Positions 9,315-17,336 of a stretch of 64,000 nucleotides of DNA are shown here, piece after piece. Numbering within the stretch: the stretch's first letter is position 1; every line of letters begins with the position of its first letter. The DNA lies in assembly GCF_035917575.1 (NCBI RefSeq), contig NZ_CP109090.1, positions 5,456,001 to 5,520,000 on the forward strand. The letters are read 5' to 3'. The notes beneath the pieces were generated by a model. The model was not told the DNA's origin and searched no databases. It saw nothing but the letters and a program-made list of their open reading frames with translations. Both the position numbers and the translations under genes were made by a program. This DNA is from Streptomyces sp. NBC_01788. GTDB lineage: Bacteria > Actinomycetota > Actinomycetes > Streptomycetales > Streptomycetaceae.

Positions 9315-9971
9315 GTGCTTCAGCAACTGTTCAGTCCCTCCGTCCAGCACACGATCGACGTGGTCGGCATCTTCGTCTTCGCCATCTCCGGAGCGCTGCT
9401 GGCCGTCCGCAAGAACTTCGACGTCTTCGGCATCGCCGTCCTCGCCGAGGTCACCGCGCTGGGCGGCGGGCTGTTCCGTGACATCGTCATCGGGGCCGTG
9501 CCCCCGGCCGCCTTCACCGACCTCGGGTACTTCCTCACCCCGCTGCTCGCCACGCTCGTGGTCTTCTTCCTGCACCCGCACATGGAGCGCATCCAGACCG
9601 CGGTGTACGTGTTCGACGCGGCCGGTCTCGGCCTGTTCTGCGTGGCCGGCACGACGAAGGCGTACGCCTACGGGCTGAACCTCACCGCGTCGGCGACGCT
9701 CGGCATGGCCACCGCCGTGGGCGGCGGTGTGCTGCGGGACGTGCTCGCCAACGAGGTGCCGTCACTGCTGCGCTGGGACCGCGACCTGTACGCGGTCCCG
9801 GCGATCGTCGGCGCCACCATGGTGGTGCTGTGCATCCACTACGACGCGCTGAACCCGTACACCAGCGGTCTGGCGGTGGTCACCGCCTTCGCTCTGCGGC
9901 TGCTCGCGATGCGGTACCACTGGCGAGCTCCGCGGGCCTGGAACCGACGGTCGACGGTACGGGAGGAGTGA
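9315..9971 (+). CDS. TRIC-family membrane protein (trimeric intracellular cation channel, UPF0126 type)
   Basis: 218 aa, about seven membrane helices arranged as two repeated halves. Each half carries the glycine-rich motif of the family: ALGGGLFRDIVIGAVPP at about residues 48-64 and AVGGGVLRDVLANEVP at about 135-150. Bacterial TRIC homologues form trimeric K+-permeable channels. GTG 9315 lacks a clear ribosome-binding site and may be read from a short leader. The last 92 nt overlap tail-to-tail with the convergent esterase gene. Confidence 0.88.
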   Translation: MLQQLFSPSVQHTIDVVGIFVFAISGALLAVRKNFDVFGIAVLAEVTALGGGLFRDIVIGAVPPAAFTDLGYFLTPLLATLVVFFLHPHMERIQTAVYVFDAAGLGLFCVAGTTKAYAYGLNLTASATLGMATAVGGGVLRDVLANEVPSLLRWDRDLYAVPAIVGATMVVLCIHYDALNPYTSGLAVVTAFALRLLAMRYHWRAPRAWNRRSTVREE

Positions 9972-11118
9972 GGGCCGTCCGGAGGCGGTGGGGCGGCCGC
10001 TGCCCCAGTTCCTCGGACAGCCAGCGGAACGCCGCCGGTACCTGCGGCCGCCACAGCGCCATGCTGTGGCCCCCCGCGCTGCGGGGCACGAAGACCACGT
10101 GCACGGTCGTCGGCGGCTTCGCGATCCGTTCCAGCGCGACGCCGGCCTGGTACCCGTCGCCGCTCTGGCCCGAGAGGTAGAGCGCCACGCGCGGCGGGAC
10201 GCGGTAGTTCTTCAGCAGGATGTAGGGGTTGTTCGCGCGTCGCAGCCCGAGGTTCTGGTTGGCGAGCGAATTGCGTTCGCCGATCGGGTCGTTGTAGCCG
10301 GACAGGCTCACCGCGGCGCGGTAGCGGTCCGGGTGGGCGACGGCGAGCTTGGTCGCGCAGTGCGCCCCGGCCGAGTAGCCGGCGGTGGCCCAGCCGTTCG
10401 GGGCCGGCGCGGCACGGAAGTTGTCCGTGATCATCTTCGGTACGTCGATGCTCAGCCAGGTGTCCGCGTTCACGGTGCCCGGGATGTTGGCGCAGCCCGT
10501 GTCGATCTTGGCGATCAGGTTGGTGCGCGGCGCCACCAGTATGAACGGCGCGACCTGTCCGCTGCGCATCAGCGGCTCCAGTTGCTGGTGCACCTTCAGG
10601 GAGCCGAACCAGGCCTTCGCCGAGCCCGGGTAGCCCGACAGCAGCTCGACCACCGGGAACTTCTTGTTCTTGTAGGCGGGCTCGTCGTACTGCGGCGGCA
10701 GCCATACGTAGACCTCGGCGTTCACCCCGGAGACCCGACCCCTGAGCTGGGTGACCCTGACCCCTCCGGAGGCGCGCATCCCGGGTCCGTCGGCCGGGGT
10801 GAACTTCTGCGCGACCCTGGGCAGCTCCCGGTAGGCGATGCCGCCGGTGCCGTCGGTGCCCAGGTTGGCGGCCTGCTGCACATGGTTGCCCGTGCCCAGC
10901 AGGTCGGCCCAGTTGTCGTACAGGTTGTTGGCGTTGTTCACCAGTACGAAGACCAGGGTGATGGCTGTGGCCTGGGCGAACAGCAGCATCAGCGCCCGCA
11001 GGGCGGTGCGCAGCACCTTGGGGCCCTTCAGTCGCGTCCACAGGACGAAGGGCAGGGCCAGCGCGGCCACGGCCAGCACGACGGTGGTGTACAGGAACGG
11101 AGTCCCGGTGAGGCTCAT
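9880..11118 (-). CDS. Membrane-anchored esterase-family alpha/beta hydrolase
   Basis: 412 aa from the ATG at 11118. Three hydrophobic segments in the first 90 residues (TPFLYTTVVLAVAALALPFV, a second around LRALMLLFAQATAITLVFVL) precede an extracytoplasmic esterase domain (putative esterase/EstD-like). The nucleophile elbow is AGYSAGAHCATKLA and a late His lies in SAGGHSMALW. Mycolyltransferase-like esterases of actinobacteria share this layout, but no substrate can be assigned. A GTG at 11169 is in frame, but those 17 extra codons have poorer G/C third positions. The 3' end overlaps the TRIC gene by 92 nt on the opposite strand, including a low-complexity Ala/Arg tail. Confidence 0.82.
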   Translation of the reverse strand: MSLTGTPFLYTTVVLAVAALALPFVLWTRLKGPKVLRTALRALMLLFAQATAITLVFVLVNNANNLYDNWADLLGTGNHVQQAANLGTDGTGGIAYRELPRVAQKFTPADGPGMRASGGVRVTQLRGRVSGVNAEVYVWLPPQYDEPAYKNKKFPVVELLSGYPGSAKAWFGSLKVHQQLEPLMRSGQVAPFILVAPRTNLIAKIDTGCANIPGTVNADTWLSIDVPKMITDNFRAAPAPNGWATAGYSAGAHCATKLAVAHPDRYRAAVSLSGYNDPIGERNSLANQNLGLRRANNPYILLKNYRVPPRVALYLSGQSGDGYQAGVALERIAKPPTTVHVVFVPRSAGGHSMALWRPQVPAAFRWLSEELGQRPPHRLRTALTPPVPSTVGSRPAELASGTASRAAAERRR

Positions 11119-11222
11119 GTCCCGATAGAGGGTGGACAGGGCCTCGGGGTTACGGGCAAGTGCGGACACTTACCGAGATATTGCCTGGGTCTCACCCTGC
11201 GGGAGGGCTTGTCGTATGAGCA

Positions 11223-11270
11223 CACCGGGCGGCACCGGGCGGCACCGGGCGGCACCGGGCGGCACCGGGC
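11223..11270 (+). repeat. Tandem repeat, 10-bp unit, 4.8 copies
   Basis: CACCGGGCGG is repeated without error four times, then CACCGGGC, between the divergent starts at 11118 (minus) and 11342 (plus). Copies of such a short perfect unit usually vary in number between strains. Confidence 0.9.
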
Positions 11271-11341
11271 CACTTCGGGTCGCACCAGGCCGGATGGGGG
11301 AAAAGCTACCGCTTAGTAGTGTCCTGATGTATCGTTCACTC

Positions 11342-12205
11342 ATGTCAGAAGCAGCCACCGCCGCGCGGGCCGCGATCGGCGACAGCGAGTTCGACCGGGA
11401 CACCGCGGTCACCCGGAGCGAGCCCGGTGTCTACGGCATCGACCTCGCCGCCGGCTGGACGATCGCCAACGCCGTCAACGGCGGCTATCTGCTGGCCGTC
11501 CTCGGCCGCGCGCTCGCGGACGCCCTGCCGCATCCGGACCCGTTCACGATCTCGGCCCACTACCTGACCGCGTCCCGGCCGGGTCCCGCCGTCGTCCGCA
11601 CGGACGTGGTGCGCGCCGGCCGCACCCTGTCGACCGGCCAGGCCTCCCTCTTCCAGCGCGACGACGACGGCCGCGAGGTGGAGCGCATCCGCGTCCTGGC
11701 CTCCTACGGCGACCTCGGCGCCCTGCCCGACGACGTGCGCACCTCGGCGAAGCCGCCCGCGCTCCCGCCCCTGGAGCAGTGCTTCGGCCCCCAGGACGCA
11801 CCCGGCGACCCCGTGCCCGTACCCGGCAGCTCGTCCATCACCGACCGCCTGATGCTCAAGCTGGACCCCGCCACCCTCGGCTGGGCGCTCGGCGCGCCCT
11901 CCGGCAAGGGGGAGATGCGGGCCTGGTTCGGGCTCGCCGACGGCCGGGACCACGACCCGCTCTCCCTGCTGCTCGCGGTGGACGCGCTGCCCCCGACCGC
12001 GTTCGAGCTGGGCGTCAAGGGCTGGGTGCCGACCGTCGAGCTGACCGTGCACGTCCGCTGCCGCCCCGCGCCGGGCCCGCTGCGCGTGTCCATCACCACC
12101 CGCAACCTGGCCGGCGGCTTCCTGGAGGAGGACGCCGAGGTCTGGGACGCCGCCGACCGGCTGGTGGCGCAGTCCCGGCAACTGGCACGGGTCAGGCTCG
12201 GCTGA
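11342..12205 (+). CDS. Thioesterase-family (acyl-CoA thioesterase II-like, double hotdog) protein
   Basis: 287 aa. The sequence after GVYGIDLAAGWTIANAVNGGYLLAVLGRAL resembles the first hotdog of TesB-like proteins, where NGGYL takes the place of the usual HGGY-type segment. The second half, with LMLKLDPATLGWALGAPSGKGEMRAWFGLADG, resembles the second hotdog domain. It probably hydrolyses or binds acyl thioesters; the substrate is unknown. ATG 11342 is chosen; an ATG at 11327 adds five residues and is possible. The 10-bp tandem repeat lies just upstream. It converges with the TetR gene at 12315. Confidence 0.75.
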   Translation: MSEAATAARAAIGDSEFDRDTAVTRSEPGVYGIDLAAGWTIANAVNGGYLLAVLGRALADALPHPDPFTISAHYLTASRPGPAVVRTDVVRAGRTLSTGQASLFQRDDDGREVERIRVLASYGDLGALPDDVRTSAKPPALPPLEQCFGPQDAPGDPVPVPGSSSITDRLMLKLDPATLGWALGAPSGKGEMRAWFGLADGRDHDPLSLLLAVDALPPTAFELGVKGWVPTVELTVHVRCRPAPGPLRVSITTRNLAGGFLEEDAEVWDAADRLVAQSRQLARVRLG

Positions 12206-12214
12206 GAGCCGTAC

Positions 12215-12283
12215 GAGCCGGGCTCGGCCGACGCCCGCACGGGCCGGGCTCGGCTGATGCCCGCGCGGGCCGGGCTCGACCGG
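12215..12283 (+). repeat. 26-bp tandem repeat, about 2.6 copies, between convergent genes
   Basis: The unit is GRGCCGGGCTCGG then CYGAYGCCCGCRC. Copies lie at 12215-12240 and 12241-12266, and a partial copy at 12267-12283. It fills the gap between the thioesterase-like gene and the convergent TetR gene. GGGC/GCCC pairs inside the units can form small hairpins, so it may end transcription in both directions. Confidence 0.8.
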
Positions 12284-12314
12284 AGAAGGGCCGCCCCGGC
12301 GCCCGGCCGGACCG

Positions 12315-12941
12315 TCAGTCCAGCCAGTGCCGGCGGCCGACGCTGATCAGACGCAGCTGCCGGGTCGCGACCTTGGTGACGCGCTCGCGCTCCTGCTCCG
12401 TGGCGTCGAGCGTCTCAAGGAACAGCGAACCGGCGATCAGCATCTGATCGACGTACAACTGGGCGAGCATGAGCAGGTCGTCCTCGCTCCACCCCGCGGA
12501 CTGGGGGTCCTTGGCCAGTTCGTCCCTCACCTCGCGGGCGAACCGGGCCAGTTGACCGCGCACGACCTCCCGCACCTGCCGCACCCCGCCATGGCGCTCG
12601 CGGGCGATGAAACGGACATGGGCGGGGTACGCCTCGACGTGACGGGCTATCAGGTCGACCGCCCGCGCGATGCGCTGCTCGCTGTCGTCCAGCGGGGACA
12701 CCGTCGACCGGATCATCGGGTGCAGGCTGCTCAGCGCCTGCTCGACCAGGGCCACGCCGAGATCCGCGGTGGAGTGGAAGTGGCGGTAGAAGGCGGTCGG
12801 GGCGACGCCGGCGGCGCGTGTGACCTCACGCAGGCCGAGGCTGCTCAGGCTCTGCTCCTCCAGCAGCCCCAGCGCCGCGTCCATCAGGGCCTGTCGGGTC
12901 TTCTGCTTCTGGGCCTGCCGGACGCCGGGAGTGTGACTCAT
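12315..12941 (-). CDS. TetR-family transcriptional regulator
   Basis: 208 aa. The N-terminal helix-turn-helix spans about residues 14-60: TRQALMDAALGLLEEQSLSS, LGLREVTRAAGVAPTAFYRH and FHSTADL. The C-terminal half is an all-helical ligand/dimer domain with RFIARERHGG and LYVDQMLIAG. The DNA-binding part is like that of FabR-type repressors of unsaturated fatty-acid genes, but the ligand cannot be told from sequence. It is divergent from two small membrane-protein genes, and the intergenic region holds two copies of an operator-like sequence, so autoregulation and control of the small genes are likely. The start is ATG 12941. Confidence 0.88.
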   Translation of the reverse strand: MSHTPGVRQAQKQKTRQALMDAALGLLEEQSLSSLGLREVTRAAGVAPTAFYRHFHSTADLGVALVEQALSSLHPMIRSTVSPLDDSEQRIARAVDLIARHVEAYPAHVRFIARERHGGVRQVREVVRGQLARFAREVRDELAKDPQSAGWSEDDLLMLAQLYVDQMLIAGSLFLETLDATEQERERVTKVATRQLRLISVGRRHWLD

Positions 12942-12947
12942 GCCATT

Positions 12948-13020
12948 CAGTCAACAAGTGTTCTCCGGATTGTCAAAGCCCGGTGGCGCGTTAGACTGGG
13001 TAGTCAGTGAACAAGTGTAA
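12948..13020 (+). promoter_or_regulatory. Divergent promoters with two repeated operator-like sites (TetR intergenic region)
   Basis: The sequence CAGTSAACAAGTGTWM occurs at 12948-12963 and 13005-13020; the first copy contains the short palindrome AACA-AG-TGTT. Between them a plus-strand promoter can be read as TTGTCA (12970-12975), 16 nt, TAGACT (12992-12997). The same place on the minus strand reads TTGACA (12976-12971), a good -35 for the TetR gene. The -35 boxes thus overlap back to back, with one repeat beside each start. The repressor bound here is inferred to be the adjacent TetR protein. Confidence 0.6.
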
Positions 13021-13055
13021 CTACAAGCGTTCACCGACAAGGGGGATCCGATCTC

Positions 13056-13214
13056 ATGCTGTTCCTCGTCGCAGCACTGCTGCTGCTCGGCGTCGTCCTC
13101 GGCACGGTGGCCCACGCGCCGCTCGACCTCACGGTCGCCGCGGCCGTGGTCATCGCCGTCTGGCTCGGCGTCTTCGCCCTCCGCGAGCGCCGCGGCCGCG
13201 GCACGTCCCGCTGA
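13056..13214 (+). CDS. Small membrane protein, 52 aa
   Basis: The start [19 protein letters not shown] is one membrane helix. A second hydrophobic stretch follows ([18 protein letters not shown]), then a basic end [10 protein letters not shown], giving two helices with both ends probably inside. AAGGGGGA (13039-13046) is the ribosome-binding site, and third positions are nearly all G/C. It is the first gene after the TetR-type operator region and is likely co-transcribed with the DUF4190-like gene 50 nt downstream. Function unknown. Confidence 0.7.
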   Translation: MLFLVAALLLLGVVLGTVAHAPLDLTVAAAVVIAVWLGVFALRERRGRGTSR

Positions 13215-13264
13215 CGCCCCACCGACCCGGCCCGTCCGTCACGACCGTCAGGAGCAGAACCGCC

Positions 13265-13549
13265 ATGCAACTCACCGCACCGGCCGTGCGCCGCACCGGT
13301 ACGCACGACACGGACCACATGGACGACACGGACGGGATGGCCGTCGCGTCCTTCGTCCTCGGCCTGCTCGGCCTGCTCGTCCTCAACCTGTTCCTCGGCC
13401 CCGTCGCCATCGTCCTGGCCGGCGTGGCCCTTTGGCGCGGCACCGGCCGCCGCGGCCGTGCCCTCCTCGGCCTGACCCTGGGCATCGCCGACCTCGTGGT
13501 CCTGCTGGCCTTCGTGCAGGCGGACCACACGCTGTCCTGGAGCTTGTGA
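13265..13549 (+). CDS. DUF4190-type small membrane protein
   Basis: 94 aa. The first 25 residues are hydrophilic with a His/Asp patch ([13 protein letters not shown]). Then comes [20 protein letters not shown], a short loop, [13 protein letters not shown], and a third hydrophobic part, [19 protein letters not shown]. That arrangement is typical of DUF4190 proteins, whose function is unknown. AGGAGC lies 9 nt before ATG 13265. Its place downstream of the TetR operator suggests shared control with the 52-aa protein. Confidence 0.75.
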   Translation: MQLTAPAVRRTGTHDTDHMDDTDGMAVASFVLGLLGLLVLNLFLGPVAIVLAGVALWRGTGRRGRALLGLTLGIADLVVLLAFVQADHTLSWSL

Positions 13550-13572
13550 CACCTGGCCCGGCCCATCCTGAT

Positions 13573-13598
13573 CTACGGGCGGCCGCGGCCGCCCGTAG
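13573..13598 (+). terminator. 26-nt perfect palindrome between genes
   Basis: CTACGGGCGGCCG / CGGCCGCCCGTAG is a perfect inverted repeat with no spacer. It lies 24 nt after the DUF4190-type gene and 13 nt before the cysteine desulfurase start. It probably ends the upstream transcript; a role in the leader of the next gene cannot be excluded. Confidence 0.6.
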
Positions 13599-13611
13599 AA
13601 TCGGCCTCACC

Positions 13612-14781
13612 ATGGCTTACCTCGACCACGCCGCGACCACCCCGATGCTCCCGGAGGCGGCAGAGGCGCTGACCGCGGCACTGGGTGTCACCGGCAACGC
13701 CTCCTCTCTCCACGCGTCCGGGCGCGCGGCCCGCCGCAGGGTCGAGGAGGCCCGCGAAACCCTCGCCGAGGCCCTCGGCGCCCGTCCCAGCGAGGTCGTC
13801 TTCACCTCCGGCGGCACCGAGGCGGACAACCTCGCCGTCAAGGGCCTGTACTGGGCCCGGCGCGCCGCCGACCCGGCCCGCACGCGCGTCCTCTCAAGTC
13901 CCGTCGAGCACCACGCCGTCCTCGACGCCGTGCACTGGCTCGGCGAGCACGAGGGCGCCACCGTCGAGTACCTGCCGGTCGACTCCTACGGCCGCGTCCA
14001 CCCCGAGGCGCTGCGCGAGGCCGTCGCCCGCAACCCCGACGACGTGGCCCTGGCCACCGTCATGTGGGCCAACAACGAGATCGGCACGCTGCTGCCGGTG
14101 CGCGAACTGGCCGCCGTGGCCGCCGAGTACGGGGTCCCGCTGCATGCCGACGCGGTGCAGGCGTTCGGGCAGGTCCCGGTCGACTTCGCCGCCTCGGGAC
14201 TGGCCGCGATGACGGTCTCCGGCCACAAGATCGGCGGCCCGTACGGCGTCGGCGCGCTGATCCTGGGCCGCGAGTACGCCCCCGTGCCCGTCCTGCACGG
14301 CGGCGGCCAGGAACGGCACGTCCGCTCCGGCACCCTCGACGCGCCCGCGATCGCCTCCTTCGCCGTGGCCGGCCGGCTCGCCGCCGAGCGGCGCGAGTGG
14401 TTCGCCGCCGAGATCGGCGCGCTGCGCGACGAGTTGATCGCCGCCGTGCGCTCGGCGGTCCCGGACGCGATCCTCGGCGGCGACCCGGCACCGGAGGGGC
14501 GCCTTCCGGCCAACGCCCACTTCACCTTCCCCGGCTGCGAGGGCGACTCCCTGCTGCTCCTGCTGGACGCCCAGGGCATCGAGTGCTCCACCGGCTCCGC
14601 CTGCACAGCGGGCGTCGCCCAGCCCAGCCACGTCCTGCTCGCCACCGGCACCGACCCGGACCTGGCCCGCGGCACTCTCCGCTTCACGCTCGGCCACACG
14701 TCCGCCCGGTCCGACGTCGACGAGGTCGCGAAGGCCATCGGCCCGGCGGTGGAACGGGCCCGCGCGGCGGGGCTGACGTAA
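13612..14781 (+). CDS. Cysteine desulfurase (IscS/NifS class V aminotransferase)
   Basis: 389 aa, PLP enzyme that moves sulfur from L-cysteine to a protein persulfide. The N-terminus [12 protein letters not shown] is the family start. The PLP lysine is K206 in VSGHKIGGP, the pyridoxal-phosphate-binding region includes [13 protein letters not shown], and the catalytic cysteine is C331 in STGSACTAG. The ATG at 13612 follows the palindrome and has only a weak ribosome-binding site. mnmA lies 750 nt downstream on the same strand, across the amidase gene on the other strand. In other bacteria IscS-type enzymes feed sulfur to MnmA, so tRNA thiolation is the likely main role. Confidence 0.93.
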   Translation: MAYLDHAATTPMLPEAAEALTAALGVTGNASSLHASGRAARRRVEEARETLAEALGARPSEVVFTSGGTEADNLAVKGLYWARRAADPARTRVLSSPVEHHAVLDAVHWLGEHEGATVEYLPVDSYGRVHPEALREAVARNPDDVALATVMWANNEIGTLLPVRELAAVAAEYGVPLHADAVQAFGQVPVDFAASGLAAMTVSGHKIGGPYGVGALILGREYAPVPVLHGGGQERHVRSGTLDAPAIASFAVAGRLAAERREWFAAEIGALRDELIAAVRSAVPDAILGGDPAPEGRLPANAHFTFPGCEGDSLLLLLDAQGIECSTGSACTAGVAQPSHVLLATGTDPDLARGTLRFTLGHTSARSDVDEVAKAIGPAVERARAAGLT

Positions 14782-14816
14782 CACACCGAGGCCCCGCGTC
14801 CCAGGTCCGGGCGGGT

Positions 14817-15476
14817 TCAGGTCCGGGCGGTTCTGGCCGCGCGGACCAGGCGTATGTAGCGGTCCCAGTCCCAGTGGGGGCCCGGGTCCGTGTGGTCGGT
14901 GCCCGGGACCTCCACGTGGCCGATGATGTGCTCCCGGTCGACGGCGATGCCGTACCGGCCGCAGATCCCGGCCGTCAGCCGCGCCGAGGCGGCGTACATC
15001 GCGTCGGTGAACGACGAGGCGTCGTCGACGAAGCCCTCGTGCTCGATGCCGACGCTCCGCTCGTTGTACGCCCGGTTGCCCGCGTGGAACGCCACGTCCA
15101 GTTCGCGGATCATCTGCGTGACATGCCCGTCCGCGCCGACTATGTAGTGCGCGGCGGCCCCGTGCCCCGGGTCCTGGAACACCTTCACCGCGCTCGCGTA
15201 GCTGCCCTGGGTGACATGGATGACGACCCGGTCGATCCGGTAGTCGTCGGGGCGGTCCGCCGCCCGGTAGTTCGCCGGGGAGGCCGCCACCCACCGGGCG
15301 CCCACGAAGTCGACCGCGCCCTCCACCCGCGGCTTCTGCGCGCCGGGCAGCCGCCACCACAGCCGGGCCAGCCCGCTGCGCTCCACCGCGGCCCCGCCCA
15401 CCACCAGCGCCACCCCGCCGAGCAGCAGGGCCCGCCGCCCCAGCCGCCGCTGCCCGTCCGTCTTCTTCGCCCCCAT
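14817..15476 (-). CDS. N-acetylmuramoyl-L-alanine amidase (amidase_2 / PGRP fold)
   Basis: 219 aa. An N-terminal [19 protein letters not shown] looks like a Tat or uncleaved signal segment, so the enzyme acts outside the membrane. Probable zinc ligands are H87 (VVIHVTQG), H187 (GHVEVPG) and D197 or H195 (DHTDPG). The GIEHEG segment (residues 144-149) is the usual family patch. It should cut the bond between MurNAc and the stem peptide. It sits on the opposite strand between the desulfurase and mnmA genes, 35 nt after the former. No cell-wall-binding domain is present. Confidence 0.88.
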   Translation of the reverse strand: MGAKKTDGQRRLGRRALLLGGVALVVGGAAVERSGLARLWWRLPGAQKPRVEGAVDFVGARWVAASPANYRAADRPDDYRIDRVVIHVTQGSYASAVKVFQDPGHGAAAHYIVGADGHVTQMIRELDVAFHAGNRAYNERSVGIEHEGFVDDASSFTDAMYAASARLTAGICGRYGIAVDREHIIGHVEVPGTDHTDPGPHWDWDRYIRLVRAARTART

Positions 15477-15535
15477 GCGATCTTCAACGCATCTCCGGCG
15501 GCCCCGGTTCCCGCGCCCCGTACCCTGGAAGGGCT

Positions 15536-16672
15536 ATGACTGACACCCCGCAGCGCTCCCGCCCCCTCCGCGTCCTCGCCGCCATGTCGGGCGGGGTCGA
15601 CTCCGCCGTCGCCGCCGCGCGCGCCGCGGAAGCCGGCCACGACGTCACCGGCGTCCATCTCGCGCTCTCCGCGAACCCGCAGTCCTTCCGTACGGGCGCG
15701 CGGGGCTGCTGCACCATCGAGGACTCGCGCGACGCCCGCCGCGCCGCGGACGTCATCGGCATCCCGTTCTACGTGTGGGACCTCGCCGAGCGCTTCCGCG
15801 AGGACGTCGTGGAGGACTTCGTCGCCGAGTACGAGGCCGGCCGCACGCCGAACCCGTGCCTGCGCTGCAACGAGAAGATCAAGTTCGCCGCGCTCCTGGA
15901 CAAGGCGCTGGCGCTCGGCTTCGACGCGGTCTGCACCGGCCACTACGCCAAGGTGATCCTCAACGAGGACGGCACTCGTGAGCTGCACCGGGCCTCCGAC
16001 ATGGCCAAGGACCAGTCGTACGTCCTCGGCGTCCTCGACGACCAGCAGCTCGCGCACGCCATGTTCCCGCTCGGGGACACGCTCACCACCAAGGACGAGA
16101 TCCGCGCGGAGGCCGAGCGCCGGGGTCTGGCCGTCGCCAAGAAGCCCGACTCGCACGACATCTGCTTCATCGCCGACGGCGACACCCAGGGCTTCCTTGC
16201 CCGCCGCCTGGGCAAGGCCGAGGGCGACATCGTCGACGAGTCGGGCGCGGTCGTCGGCAGCCACGAGGGCGCGTACGGCTTCACCATCGGCCAGCGCAAG
16301 GGCCTGCGCATCGGCACCCCGGCGCCCGACGGCAAGCCGCGCTACGTCCTGGACATCTCCCCGGTGAACAACACGGTGACCGTCGGCCCGGCCTCCGCCC
16401 TGGACGTCACCGGCCTCACGGCGATCAAGCCCCGCTGGTGCGGCACGGCCCCGTCCGGCCCCGGCACCTACACGGCCCAGTTGCGCGCCCACGGCGGCGA
16501 GACCGAGGTCACCGCCGAACTCGTCGGCGGTGAACTCCGGGTCGCCTTCACCGAGCCGGTCCGCGGCGTGGCCCCCGGCCAGGCGGTCGTGCTGTACGAC
16601 GGCACACGCGTGGTGGGCTCGGCGACGATCGCCACGACGGTAAGGGCGAAGGAGCCGAGCACGGCGGTCTGA
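15536..16672 (+). CDS. mnmA: tRNA-specific 2-thiouridylase MnmA
   Basis: 378 aa, cytoplasmic enzyme that adds the 2-thio group to the wobble uridine of Lys, Glu and Gln tRNAs. The PP-loop is [13 protein letters not shown] (residues 15-27). The catalytic cysteines are C108 in TPNPCLRCN and C210 in [12 protein letters not shown]. The tRNA-binding GHYAKV and the KDQSYVL motif are present, followed by the C-terminal beta domain. The sulfur donor chain probably starts at the cysteine desulfurase encoded at 13612. ATG 15536 has GGAAGGG about 5 nt upstream. Confidence 0.95.
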   Translation: MTDTPQRSRPLRVLAAMSGGVDSAVAAARAAEAGHDVTGVHLALSANPQSFRTGARGCCTIEDSRDARRAADVIGIPFYVWDLAERFREDVVEDFVAEYEAGRTPNPCLRCNEKIKFAALLDKALALGFDAVCTGHYAKVILNEDGTRELHRASDMAKDQSYVLGVLDDQQLAHAMFPLGDTLTTKDEIRAEAERRGLAVAKKPDSHDICFIADGDTQGFLARRLGKAEGDIVDESGAVVGSHEGAYGFTIGQRKGLRIGTPAPDGKPRYVLDISPVNNTVTVGPASALDVTGLTAIKPRWCGTAPSGPGTYTAQLRAHGGETEVTAELVGGELRVAFTEPVRGVAPGQAVVLYDGTRVVGSATIATTVRAKEPSTAV

Positions 16673-16715
16673 CGCACGGACCGCCCACGGACCGGGGACG
16701 GCGCCGGGCGCCTGC

Positions 16716-17249
16716 CTAGGACCGGTGCTCCGCCGTCTCCTTGATGCCGGTCAGGGTGGCGTCCATGCCCTGGCCGAGCTGGTCCAGGCGGAAGGCGATG
16801 ATCGCCTCCTCCTGGTCGGGAGCGCGGTCGATGTACCCGCTCAGGCCGGAGCGGCCGGGGCCGATCGTGACCGACTGGCGCAGCACGGTGCCCCCCTCCG
16901 GCGCCGGGGCGAGGGCGAAGGACCAGGTGGCCATCCGGTCCGCCGGGTCCTCGGAGGCCTTGCCGTACCGTCCGGTCGGGTCCATCACGCACCAGGTGAG
17001 GGTGCGGTCCGGGACGGCCTCCGTGATGTGGGAGAGGGTGTGCCACTCGCCCACGAGCGGATTCTGGTTGTGCCCGACGTAACGGGCGCCCGTAGCCGGG
17101 CGGTCGGCGCCGTCCTGCCACTCCACGCGCACCAGCTCGGGACTCCACCCGGCCATGGCCTCGACGTCGGTGACGACTTCCCACACCCGCGAGGGTTCCG
17201 CCGCGATGTGCACCTCGCGGTGGGTGCCGGGCTGGTCGGTGTAACGCAT
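16716..17249 (-). CDS. SRPBCC-family protein (polyketide cyclase/START-like)
   Basis: 177 aa. The START-like beginning HREVHIAAEPSRVWEVVTDVEAMAGWSPEL is the usual SRPBCC entry strand and helix. The body is mixed beta strands and ends in a long helix (EEAIIAFRLDQLGQGMDATL). It probably binds a small hydrophobic ligand. ATG 17249 is chosen because GGGGAG lies 5 nt upstream; a GTG seven codons earlier overlaps this site. The gene stands alone on the minus strand, 44 nt from the convergent mnmA. Confidence 0.8.
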   Translation of the reverse strand: MRYTDQPGTHREVHIAAEPSRVWEVVTDVEAMAGWSPELVRVEWQDGADRPATGARYVGHNQNPLVGEWHTLSHITEAVPDRTLTWCVMDPTGRYGKASEDPADRMATWSFALAPAPEGGTVLRQSVTIGPGRSGLSGYIDRAPDQEEAIIAFRLDQLGQGMDATLTGIKETAEHRS

Positions 17250-17336
17250 GGCTGCTCCCCGTGCGGGCACGGTCGTTCGCCGCCCCCGCGCAGGGAGTCT
17301 AGGGTCGCCAACTCCCCCTGAAAGATGTTGAGTCGG

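Noticed and set aside
11223..12283. CRISPR array suggested by the two tandem repeats
   Set aside because: Units of 10 and 26 bp with no spacers between them and no cas genes.
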